Shown one piece after another: positions 24,755 to 32,562 of a DNA stretch of 64,000 nt. The translations under genes were made by a program, and so were the position numbers. Each line of letters starts with the position of its first letter. Positions within the stretch are counted from its first letter, which is position 1. The notes below the pieces were generated by a model that was given only the letters and a program-made list of their open reading frames with translations, did not search any database and had not been told where the DNA came from. The stretch is from CAZYFH01 sp965249175 (lineage in GTDB: Bacteria; Acidobacteriota; Vicinamibacteria; Vicinamibacterales; UBA8438): contig OZ252227.1 of assembly GCA_965249175.1 (NCBI GenBank), positions 3,658,001 through 3,722,000 of the forward strand, in the 5' to 3' direction.

Positions 24755-25870
24755 ATGACACCACGGTCCGGCACGCGTCACCGCGCGACAGGCGGGCTCC
24801 CGGCACGTTCACAAGCCATCCTCGCGGCGCTCGTCAAGCATTACATCGATACGGGGGAGCCGGTTTCGTCGCTGTGGCTGGCAGAACACGCCGACGTCCG
24901 GCTGTCCTCGGCCTCCGTGCGAAGCATCACGTCGGAGCTCGAGCAACTCGGCTTTGTCGACCAACCGCACACGTCCGCCGGCCGCGTGCCCACGGACCGC
25001 GGGTACCGATACTTCGTCGACCTGCTGCTCGAGAATCGGCGCGACGCACGGCCGACACCCGCGGTCGAGGCGCGACTTCGCCAGGCCGGCACGGTCAGCG
25101 ACGTGCTCTCCAATGTGTCGCACGAGCTGTCGATGGCATCGCATCATCTGGCGTTCGCGTTGATGCCGCGCGTCTCCGCCGGCACGTTTCGCCACATCGA
25201 GTTCGTCCCGATCGACGGCACCAAGATCCTCGTCGTCGTCAGCACGGAGGACGGCGAGGTCGCGCACAAGGCCGTCGACCTTGGCGAGCCGACCGACCGC
25301 GCCGCGTTAGATCAGGGTGCCAACTTCCTCAACCAGGAGTTCGCGGGGCTCTTGTTGTGGGACGTCCGGGCGGCCGTCGTCGAGCGGCTCCGGCAGGAGC
25401 GGATGCTGTACGACCAGCTGCGCTCACGCGCGCTCCGGCTCGCCAGCTCGACGCTCGAGGACATGGTCCCGCATCACCAGCTGTTCGTGGAGGGCGCCGG
25501 GTTTCTCGCCGAAGTGATGTCCGACGGCGAGGATCGCGTCCCGCTCGGGACGCTGCGCACGCTGCTCGCCATGATCGAGCGGAAGGATCTGCTGGTGCGC
25601 TTGCTGAACGAGTACATCGAGGGCCCGGATCTCACGGTGGTGATTGGCACCGAGCACACGTCACCCGAGATGCAGGACTTCAGCCTCGTGACCTCTACCT
25701 ATTTCGATGGCTGGCGTACCGGCAGCATCGGCGTCATCGGTCCGCGCCGGATGCGCTACTCGCGCGCCATTGCCGCCGTCGACCGGGTGTCCCGCGCCGT
25801 GAGCCGTGTCCTCGTCGCGCAAGCGGCATCGTCGGACCATGACAAACGACGCGAAACCGGAACCGCCTGA
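24755..25870 (+). CDS. hrcA: Heat-inducible transcription repressor HrcA
   Basis: Repressor of class I heat-shock genes, binding CIRCE operators and responding to GroEL. 371 residues. The winged-helix N-terminus has ARSQAILAALVKHYIDTGEP, SSASVRSITSELEQLGFVDQ and PHTSAGRVPTDRGYRYFVD. The GAF-like dimerisation domain includes FRHIEFVPIDGTKILVVVST, and the C-terminus has SIGVIGPRRMRYSRAIAAVD. grpE overlaps its last 32 bases. It opens the operon hrcA-grpE-dnaJ-prmA-rsmE. No CIRCE site is seen in front, so autoregulation is doubtful here. Confidence 0.97.
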   Translation: MTPRSGTRHRATGGLPARSQAILAALVKHYIDTGEPVSSLWLAEHADVRLSSASVRSITSELEQLGFVDQPHTSAGRVPTDRGYRYFVDLLLENRRDARPTPAVEARLRQAGTVSDVLSNVSHELSMASHHLAFALMPRVSAGTFRHIEFVPIDGTKILVVVSTEDGEVAHKAVDLGEPTDRAALDQGANFLNQEFAGLLLWDVRAAVVERLRQERMLYDQLRSRALRLASSTLEDMVPHHQLFVEGAGFLAEVMSDGEDRVPLGTLRTLLAMIERKDLLVRLLNEYIEGPDLTVVIGTEHTSPEMQDFSLVTSTYFDGWRTGSIGVIGPRRMRYSRAIAAVDRVSRAVSRVLVAQAASSDHDKRRETGTA

Positions 25871-26384
25871 CGACCTGCTCGCGGAGACCGAACCGGCCGA
25901 CGCCCCCCCCGGCCCGACGCCGGACCCGGGGGGGAACGATGAACCGGACGCGGCGAGCCAGCGCGACGAGTATCAGGACCTGCTGCTCCGCAAGACCGCC
26001 GAGTTCGACAACTACCGCAAGCGCGTCGAACGAGAGCGCGGCGAGCGCACCCGCGCCGCGGCGGCGGACCTCCTCGAGGAGCTGCTGCCGCTGGTGGATG
26101 ATCTGGAGCGCGCACTCCGCGTCCAGGACGACGAGACGACTGCCAGCGCGTATCGTCAGGGCGTCGAGCTCATCCAACGCCAGCTCCTGGAGTTGCTCCG
26201 GAAGCGGGGCGTGACACCGATCGAGGCGACCGGATGCGACTTCGACCCCCACGTGCATCAGGCCGTCGCGCACGAGGTGAGCGCGGAGCATCGAGAGGGC
26301 GAAGTGATTGACGAGCTTCGACGCGGCTACATGCTCGGCGGCCGGCTCTTGCGGGCCGCCATGGTCCGGGTGGCCAAGGCGTGA
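25839..26384 (+). CDS. grpE: Nucleotide exchange factor GrpE
   Basis: Releases ADP from DnaK. The ATG at 25839 (MTNDAKPEPPDD) gives 181 residues; an upstream in-frame start would lie deeper in hrcA. An acidic, proline-rich disordered N-terminus is followed by a long coiled coil (YQDLLLRKTAEFDNYRKRVE) and the C-terminal beta domain (GCDFDPHVHQAVAHEV, GYMLGGRLLRAAMVRV). Overlaps hrcA by 32 bases and dnaJ by four (GTGA). dnaK is not in the window. Confidence 0.97.
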   Translation: MTNDAKPEPPDDLLAETEPADAPPGPTPDPGGNDEPDAASQRDEYQDLLLRKTAEFDNYRKRVERERGERTRAAAADLLEELLPLVDDLERALRVQDDETTASAYRQGVELIQRQLLELLRKRGVTPIEATGCDFDPHVHQAVAHEVSAEHREGEVIDELRRGYMLGGRLLRAAMVRVAKA

Positions 26385-27514
26385 GCAAGCGCGACTACTA
26401 CGACGTGCTCGGCGTTCCACGCGACGTCGACGAGACGCAGCTCAAGAGCGTGTATCGCAAGCTGGCGCTCAAGTATCATCCCGACCGCAATCCGGACGAC
26501 CAGGCGGCCGAGGAGCGCTTCAAGGAGGCGGCCGAGGCCTATGGCGTGCTCGCGGACGCCGACAAGCGGGCGCGGTACGATCAGTTCGGTCATGCCGCCG
26601 TCGGCGGCGCCAGCGGCAGCGCCGGCATCGACCCGACGATCTTCGCCGACTTCAACGACATCTTCGGCGGGCTCGGCGACCTGTTCGGTGGCGGCCGTCG
26701 CCGAGGGGGTCCGCAGCGGGGCTCGGATCTGCGCTACGACCTCGAGATCGCATTCGCGGAAGCGGCCAGCGGCACGGAGACAACGCTGCAGATCCCGCGC
26801 GCCGAGCCGTGCGCCGCGTGCGCGGGGTCGGGGGCCGCAGCCGGCTCGAGCCCGGAAACCTGTTCCCAATGCCGTGGCCGCGGGCAGGTGCGATATCAAC
26901 AGGGCTTTCTGACGGTCGCCCGAACATGCGGACAGTGCCGCGGCACCGGTAAGATCATTCGGACCCCCTGCCCTGAGTGTCGCGGGGCGGGGCGCCTCGA
27001 GCGGGACCGAAAGATCACGGTCAAGGTGCCGGCCGGCATCGCCACGGGTCAGCGTCTCCGGCTCTATGGCGAGGGCGAGCACGGTGATGCCGGCGGACCG
27101 CCGGGCGACCTCTACGTCGTGGTGCACGTCAAGGACCACGAGTTCTTTCAGCGCGAGGGTGAGGATCTGTGGTGTGCGATTCCGGTCACCTATCCCACAC
27201 TGGTGCTCGGCGGCACGATCTCGGTGCCGACCCTCAATGGCAACGCGACGCTCCATGTTCCCAAGGGCACGCAGGCCGACGCGCGGTTTCGCGTCCGGGG
27301 CAAGGGGCTGCCCCACGTGTCCGGTCGCGGCCACGGTGATCTGTATGTCACGGTCAGGGTCGACGTGCCTACCTCGGTCTCGCGTGCGCAGAAGGACCTC
27401 ATCACGGAGCTCGACAAGACGATGCCGCAACGCGCGTCCGAGCCGAGCCGGCCGACCGACACGGACGGCGACGACCGTCCGTTCTTCGAGCGCGTCAAGG
27501 ACATCTTTGGGTGA
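26381..27514 (+). CDS. dnaJ: Chaperone protein DnaJ
   Basis: DnaK co-chaperone. GTG start at 26381 within the grpE stop (GTGA); 377 residues. J domain with DYYDVLGVPRDVDETQLK and the essential HPD in KYHPDRNPDD; a Gly-rich region; four zinc motifs (CAACAGSG, CSQCRGRG, CGQCRGTG, CPECRGAG) at about 147-206; then the substrate-binding beta domains. Type I DnaJ. prmA overlaps its stop by four bases. Confidence 0.97.
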   Translation: MSKRDYYDVLGVPRDVDETQLKSVYRKLALKYHPDRNPDDQAAEERFKEAAEAYGVLADADKRARYDQFGHAAVGGASGSAGIDPTIFADFNDIFGGLGDLFGGGRRRGGPQRGSDLRYDLEIAFAEAASGTETTLQIPRAEPCAACAGSGAAAGSSPETCSQCRGRGQVRYQQGFLTVARTCGQCRGTGKIIRTPCPECRGAGRLERDRKITVKVPAGIATGQRLRLYGEGEHGDAGGPPGDLYVVVHVKDHEFFQREGEDLWCAIPVTYPTLVLGGTISVPTLNGNATLHVPKGTQADARFRVRGKGLPHVSGRGHGDLYVTVRVDVPTSVSRAQKDLITELDKTMPQRASEPSRPTDTDGDDRPFFERVKDIFG

Positions 27515-28413
27515 GGGGTAGGCCGGCGCTCGATGTCCGGCTCCCGGCGCACGCACCGGCGCTCCCCGCGCTGCTCGATGCGTTGCTCGACGACTTCCGT
27601 CCCTTCGCGATCCAGGAGCACGACACCGACCCGCCGGCCGATAGCGTCGCACGGCGCGTCTACTTCTTCTCGCGAGACGACCGAGACGCCGCGCATGCGG
27701 CGATCGCTGGCACGCTCGCGCTGGACGGCGCGGAAGCGCAGGCGGTAGAGGTGCCCGACGATCGGTGGGCCGAGCGCGCACAAGCGAGCCTCTGCGCGAT
27801 CCGTGTAGCCAACCTGATCGTCGCGCCGCCGTGGGATCTCCCGCCGCAGGCGGCGGAGGACCGGCGCGCCGTGATCGTGATTCATCCGTCGATGGGATTC
27901 GGCACGGGTCATCACGCGTCGACCCGGCTGTGTCTCCGGGCACTGCAAGCCGACGGCGTCGTCCCAGTCGGGGCGGCCGCGCTCGACCTCGGAACGGGGT
28001 CCGGAATCCTCGCGATCGCGGCAGCCACTATGGGCGCGAGCGAGGTCATCGCCGTCGATCGCGATGCAGATGCGCTCGCGAACGCGGGAGACAACATCGC
28101 GCGGAACGGCGTCGCGTCGAGAGTCCACCTGCGCCAGATGGACGTGCGAGCCATCGATGCCCCCGTGTGCGGTTTGGTGACCGCCAACCTCACCGGTTCG
28201 TTCCTCGTGCAATATGCGGGGCAGCTGTCGCGGTGCGTACGACCGGGTGGTCGTTTCGTTGCCGGAGGCCTAACGACCCGCGAAGAACCAGACGTCCGCG
28301 CGGCGTTCGCGCCGGCCCTGTCTCCCGTCGCGCGCGCCGTCGAAGACGGCTGGGTCGCGCTGACCTTGCGTCGAGAGAGCGCCGGCCCCACCGCTCCCGG
28401 GCGTCACGAATAG
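27511..28413 (+). CDS. prmA: Ribosomal protein L11 methyltransferase
   Basis: SAM-dependent methyltransferase that methylates ribosomal protein L11. GTG start at 27511, overlapping the dnaJ stop; 300 residues. An N-terminal substrate-recognition domain precedes the MTase core: HPSMGFGTGHHASTRLCLRA, LDLGTGSGILAIAAATMGAS (SAM loop), IAVDRDADALANAGDN and LVTANLTGSFL. In many PrmA proteins the last motif is NILA/NPPY-like; here it is NLTG. dnaJ-prmA-rsmE is a common order in bacteria. Confidence 0.93.
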   Translation: MRGRPALDVRLPAHAPALPALLDALLDDFRPFAIQEHDTDPPADSVARRVYFFSRDDRDAAHAAIAGTLALDGAEAQAVEVPDDRWAERAQASLCAIRVANLIVAPPWDLPPQAAEDRRAVIVIHPSMGFGTGHHASTRLCLRALQADGVVPVGAAALDLGTGSGILAIAAATMGASEVIAVDRDADALANAGDNIARNGVASRVHLRQMDVRAIDAPVCGLVTANLTGSFLVQYAGQLSRCVRPGGRFVAGGLTTREEPDVRAAFAPALSPVARAVEDGWVALTLRRESAGPTAPGRHE

Positions 28414-28417
28414 ATCC

Positions 28418-29161
28418 GTGCACCGCTTCTTCGCGCCCGACGCCGACCGATCCGCGTTGACGGTGCAGTTGCCTGCTGATGAGGGCCGTCATCTCGCCCG
28501 GGTGCTCCGCCTCATCGTCGGGCATGCCGTCCGCGTATTCGACGGCCGCGGGCACGAGTATGCCGCCGTCGTCACCAGCGTGGACCGCGGGTGTGTCACC
28601 GTGCGCACCGGCAGCGCGGTGGTGCCAACAGCCGAAGGTGGTGTGCGTGTGAGGCTGGCCGTCGCGCTCCTGAAAGGGCGCAAACTGGATAACGTCGTGC
28701 GCGACGCCACCATGCTCGGCGCGTCGATCGTGACACCGCTTCTGACGGCGAACACGGCCAGGCCGCTCGGCCCGCAGCGAGCCGTGGCGCGCGCACGGTG
28801 GGCCAGCATTGCCGTCGCCTCCGCCAAGCAGTGCGGGCGCGCAGTGGTGCCACAGATCGATGATCCGACGACGTTCGAGCGCTTCGTGCAGACCGCCCCA
28901 TCCGATGGGCTACGGCTGTTGCTGGTCGAACCGGGCGTGCCCGGCACGGGCGCGGCCGAATCCGTGAGGGCGCTGTCGGCGGCCACGCCAGCGACGGCGA
29001 CCGTGGTGATCGGTCCGGAGGGCGGCTGGACGCGCACGGAGCGCGATCTCGCCGTAGACGCCGGGTTCCGCACCGTCACGCTCGGCACGCGTACTCTCCG
29101 CGCCGATGCGGCGCCGGTGGCGGCCCTTTGTGTGCTCCAGTTCGTCTGGGGCGACCTGTGA
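28418..29161 (+). CDS. rsmE: 16S rRNA (uracil1498-N3)-methyltransferase
   Basis: SPOUT-class enzyme methylating U1498 of 16S rRNA. GTG start at 28418, four bases after prmA; 247 residues. N-terminal PUA-like part (MHRFFAPDADRSALTVQLPA, EGRHLARVLRLIVG). The SPOUT knot has VVIGPEGGWTRTERDLA and TLGTRTLRADAAPVAALCVL. Last gene of the heat-shock operon. Confidence 0.95.
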   Translation: MHRFFAPDADRSALTVQLPADEGRHLARVLRLIVGHAVRVFDGRGHEYAAVVTSVDRGCVTVRTGSAVVPTAEGGVRVRLAVALLKGRKLDNVVRDATMLGASIVTPLLTANTARPLGPQRAVARARWASIAVASAKQCGRAVVPQIDDPTTFERFVQTAPSDGLRLLLVEPGVPGTGAAESVRALSAATPATATVVIGPEGGWTRTERDLAVDAGFRTVTLGTRTLRADAAPVAALCVLQFVWGDL

Positions 29162-29189
29162 AGATAGGTTCTATACTGGCCGCACTCGC

Positions 29190-30170
29190 ATGCTGTTTCG
29201 AGGACAGACGCTCGGCAAGTACAAGATCCTGGCTCCTCTTGGCAGCGGCGGTTTCGGAGCCGTCTACCTCGCCAAGGACACCTGGATCGACAAGGACGTC
29301 GCGATCAAGGTTCCCCACAAGCAGAATCTGAACTTCGGCGAGCTGCTCCGCGAGCCGCGCCTCTTAGCGGCACTGGACCACCCGAACATCGTGTCCATCA
29401 CGACTGCCGAGAAGGAGGAGAACGTCTTCTTCATCGTGATGGAGTATGTCAAGGGCCGCACGCTGGAAGACGAAATCGCGAACGACGGTGCCCTCGCCCC
29501 GGACCGGGTCGTCGAATACACGACGCAGATCACCAGCGCCGTCGAGCACGCGCACCGGCAGGGGGTCATCCACCGAGACCTACGTCCTCCCAATGTGCTG
29601 GTCTCGGGCGCCGGGGTGCTCAAAGTCGCCGATTTCGGCACATCACGGTTCCTCGAGATCGCCGCGCACGGCACAACGGTCATCGGCAGCCCGCCATACA
29701 TGGCCCCGGAGCAGTTCGAAGGCAAGGCCGTGTTTGCCTCCGATATCTACTCGCTCGGCGTGACGATGTATCAGATGGCGACGGGCGTGCTCCCGTACGA
29801 CACGCCCACACCAAGCGACCTCGACCGTCTGATGCGCGGGGAGCTGGTCCGCCCACCCCGACTCAGAAACCCCGGCATCCCGAAGGCACTGAACGACATC
29901 ATCATGAAGGCGCTGGCACCGGAGCTGTCGGCGCGCTATCGGCGCGCGAGCGATCTGTTGCGCGACCTCGAGGGCACGCAAGACGCAGGGGATCGCCGAA
30001 CTCCGCGATCGGGCCGGACGACCAACAGCTCAGGTCATGACGCCGAGATGCGCGATATCCAGACGCGTCTACAGACCGAGACACCCCCCGCCGGCCGCTT
30101 CTGCTGGCAGTGCCACAAGCCGCTGCACGCGCGCACCGACCGCTGTCCGTTCTGCGACGAGATGCAGTAG
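29190..30170 (+). CDS. Soluble Ser/Thr protein kinase with C-terminal zinc ribbon
   Basis: ATG at 29190; 326 residues. Active-looking Hanks-type kinase: glycine loop GSGGFGAVYLAKD, VAIK lysine, VIHRDLRPPNVLVSG (catalytic Asp present, usual Lys replaced by Arg), VADFGTSR and PPYMAPEQFEG. No membrane segment follows. The C-terminus carries a zinc ribbon CWQCHKPLHARTDRCPFCDE. The same kinase-plus-ribbon idea is seen in the partial kinase at the left edge, where the ribbon lies before the kinase domain. TATACT at 29172-29177 may be its -10. Substrates unknown. Confidence 0.9.
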   Translation: MLFRGQTLGKYKILAPLGSGGFGAVYLAKDTWIDKDVAIKVPHKQNLNFGELLREPRLLAALDHPNIVSITTAEKEENVFFIVMEYVKGRTLEDEIANDGALAPDRVVEYTTQITSAVEHAHRQGVIHRDLRPPNVLVSGAGVLKVADFGTSRFLEIAAHGTTVIGSPPYMAPEQFEGKAVFASDIYSLGVTMYQMATGVLPYDTPTPSDLDRLMRGELVRPPRLRNPGIPKALNDIIMKALAPELSARYRRASDLLRDLEGTQDAGDRRTPRSGRTTNSSGHDAEMRDIQTRLQTETPPAGRFCWQCHKPLHARTDRCPFCDEMQ

Positions 30171-30283
30171 CAGCACAACGCGGAACTATCGCCACGGGCT
30201 GCTTGCCACACGACGGGAGCGCCCGCTACACTCGGGACAGGCGTCGTAAACTACTCAGTGCACACGATTTCACGGGGTCTGGT

Positions 30284-31255
30284 ATGAGCTTCGGGCAGGG
30301 CCGCATCTGGATGAACGGGTCGCTCGTTGACTGGGACGACGCGAAAATCCACGTTGGCTCTCACGTCGTGCACTACGGCAGCGGCGTGTTCGAGGGGGCC
30401 CGGTGTTACGACACGCCGAACGGCGCCGCGGTGTTTCGGCTCGACGCGCATGTCCGCCGGTTGTTCGACTCGGCAACGATTTATCGGATGGATCACGGCT
30501 TGCGGGCGGACGAGATCGAGCACGCTGTCCTGGATACCATCCGCGCGAACGGCTACACGGCCTGCTACATCCGCCCGCTGCTGTACCGCGGCTACGGCGA
30601 GCTCGGCGTCAACCCCTTCAAGTGCCCGATCGACGCGGCGATTCTCGTCTGGGAATGGGGCGCGTATCTCGGGGACGAAGCCCTCGAGCACGGCGTCGAC
30701 GTGCAGGTCAGCTCGTGGGGTCGCGGCGCGCCGAACCGCTTTCCGTCGGTCGCCAAGTCGACGGCCAACTACGCCAACTCACAGCTGATCAAGATGGAAT
30801 CGACGCTCAATGGCTACGCCGAGGGCATCGCACTCGACCCGGCGGGCTATGTCAGCGAGGGCAGCGGGCAGAACATCTTCGTCGTGCGAGACGGCATCAT
30901 CACGACCCCGCCGATGGCGAACTGCGTGCTCCCCGGCATTACACGGGATGTCGTCATGACGCTGGCCGACGAGATGGGCTTCGCGATGCGGCAGGAAGCG
31001 ATGCCGCGCGAAGCGATGTATATCGCCGATGAAGTGTTCTTCACAGGTACGGCGGCCGAAATCACCCCGATCCGGTCGATCGACAAGATCGCGATCGGGA
31101 ACGGCTCGCGTGGCCCGGTCACGGAGGCGATTCAGCAACGGTTCTTCGATGTCATCGCCGGCCGAGTCGCCGATACCCACGGGTGGCTGACCTACGTGTA
31201 CACGGACACCGCGACGGCGGCGGAACCCACCGGAACCACAGCCAAGGCCCGCTAG
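30284..31255 (+). CDS. ilvE: Branched-chain amino acid aminotransferase
   Basis: PLP-dependent class IV transaminase making or degrading Leu, Ile and Val. ATG at 30284; 323 residues. N-terminus IWMNGSLVDWDDAKIHVGSH and HYGSGVFEGARCY. The PLP lysine is in SVAKSTANYANSQLIKME (first Lys after SVA), Glu in YVSEGSGQNIFVVRDG, and TGTAAEITPIRSID closes the site. The match is strong over full length. pilT begins two bases after its stop. Confidence 0.94.
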   Translation: MSFGQGRIWMNGSLVDWDDAKIHVGSHVVHYGSGVFEGARCYDTPNGAAVFRLDAHVRRLFDSATIYRMDHGLRADEIEHAVLDTIRANGYTACYIRPLLYRGYGELGVNPFKCPIDAAILVWEWGAYLGDEALEHGVDVQVSSWGRGAPNRFPSVAKSTANYANSQLIKMESTLNGYAEGIALDPAGYVSEGSGQNIFVVRDGIITTPPMANCVLPGITRDVVMTLADEMGFAMRQEAMPREAMYIADEVFFTGTAAEITPIRSIDKIAIGNGSRGPVTEAIQQRFFDVIAGRVADTHGWLTYVYTDTATAAEPTGTTAKAR

Positions 31256-31257
31256 CC

Positions 31258-32039
31258 GTGGACCTCAACGAGCTCCTGACGGCGGCCATGGGCGAAGGTG
31301 CGTCCGACGTCCACCTCAAGACCGGAAGGCCGCCGATGATGCGTGTCAACGGTCGGCTCGTGCCTATGAGCGGCGCCACGCCCCTCGCCAATGAGGACGT
31401 CGAGCGAATGGCGGCGACGGTCATGCCGGCTGAGGTGGCGCAGGCGTTCGAGCGCGAACAGGACGTCGACCTGGCGTATAGCATCGCCGGCGTCGGCCGA
31501 TTTCGCTGCAACGTCTTCCGGCAGAGAGGGACGGTCGGGTTGGTCCTGCGCATCATTCCCATGAAGATCCTCACCATCGACGAGCTCGAGCTGCCACCGG
31601 TGCTCAAGCGGATCGCCGACGAAGAGCGCGGCCTCGTGCTGGTCACCGGCACGACCGGCAGTGGAAAGAGCACGACGCTCGCGGCGTTGGTCGACCACAT
31701 CAATACGTCGAAACAAGCGCACGTGATGACCGTCGAGGACCCGATCGAGTATCTCCACCGGGACCGACAGTCGATCGTCAATCAACGCGAGGTATCGGTT
31801 GACACGAAGTCGTTCGCGCACGCGCTGCGTGCCGCGTTGCGGCAGGACCCGGACATCATCCTGGTCGGCGAGATGCGTGACCTCGAAACCGTGGAGACCG
31901 GATTACTCGCCGCGGAAACCGGGCACCTCGTCATGTCGACGTACAGGGCATCGGCAGCACGTCCGACATGGCGCGCAACGGCATGGCCGAGTCGGCCGGG
32001 ATGAGCGAGAGCCCTGACATCGAGCGGTTCGGGGGATAG
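31258..32039 (+). pseudogene. pilT: Twitching-motility ATPase PilT, broken by an internal deletion
   Basis: GTG start at 31258. The first about 228 residues are normal PilT: LNELLTAAMGEGASDVHLK, Walker A GTTGSGKSTT, Asp box VMTVEDPIEYLHRD, Walker B DPDIILVGEMRD and GHLVMST. The His-box LHT that should follow, and about 100-150 further residues with AIRxLIRE-type motifs, are absent. After MST the frame runs into junk and stops at 32004. A different frame from about 31940 (VQGIGSTSDMARNG, stop at 32039) looks like a PilT C-terminal tail. So about 0.3-0.45 kb seems deleted with the junction near 31935-31942. The product should be inactive unless this is an assembly error. Confidence 0.85.
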
Positions 32040-32061
32040 CGACCCGGCCGAGCCACCAGAC

Positions 32062-32532
32062 GTGGCCCCTGATGCGTTTGCGACCGGCCTGGCGCTGTTG
32101 GCGCGCCGCGAGCTATCCACGTCGCAGCTCCGCGACCGGCTGCTGCGGAGGGACTTCCCACCCGACGTCGTCGAGCGCGCTCTCGAGCGCCTGCGGGCTG
32201 AGCACGCGCTCGATGACAGACGTGCCGCCGCGACGTACGCGCGAACCGCCGTCGTGGTAAAACGGCGCGGACCCCGGCGGGTCGCCCGGGAGCTCGAGAC
32301 GCGCGGCATCGAGCCCGGAGACGCACAGGCCGCGGTCGATGCCGTCTACGCCGATCACGACGAACAAGACGTCCTCGAACGCGCCCTGGCGCGCCGCCTC
32401 GAGGGCCCGGTCCGGGACCGTGCTCAGTTCCGCCGGCTCTACCAGTATCTGCTCCGTCAAGGATTCGACGCCGGCATGGCCGCCGCGACGTTGCACGCAC
32501 GGTCGAAGACCGCTGCCGCGCCCGACGAGTGA
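32062..32532 (+). CDS. recX: RecX family regulator of RecA
   Basis: Inhibits RecA filament growth. GTG start at 32062; 156 residues, usual for RecX. Three-helix repeat modules are visible: ALLARRELSTSQLRDRLLRR, VVERALERLRAEHALDD, AATYARTAVVVKRRGPRRVA and FRRLYQYLLRQGFDAG. recA is not in the window. It sits between pilT and alaS; recX next to alaS is common. Confidence 0.9.
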   Translation: MAPDAFATGLALLARRELSTSQLRDRLLRRDFPPDVVERALERLRAEHALDDRRAAATYARTAVVVKRRGPRRVARELETRGIEPGDAQAAVDAVYADHDEQDVLERALARRLEGPVRDRAQFRRLYQYLLRQGFDAGMAAATLHARSKTAAAPDE

Positions 32533-32562
32533 CCCGGACCGGCGTCGAGTGTGCGTGAAACA

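Noticed and set aside
29172..29177. TATACT as promoter of the kinase at 29190
   Set aside because: No -35 and a leader of only about six bases; mentioned with the gene but not listed as a feature.
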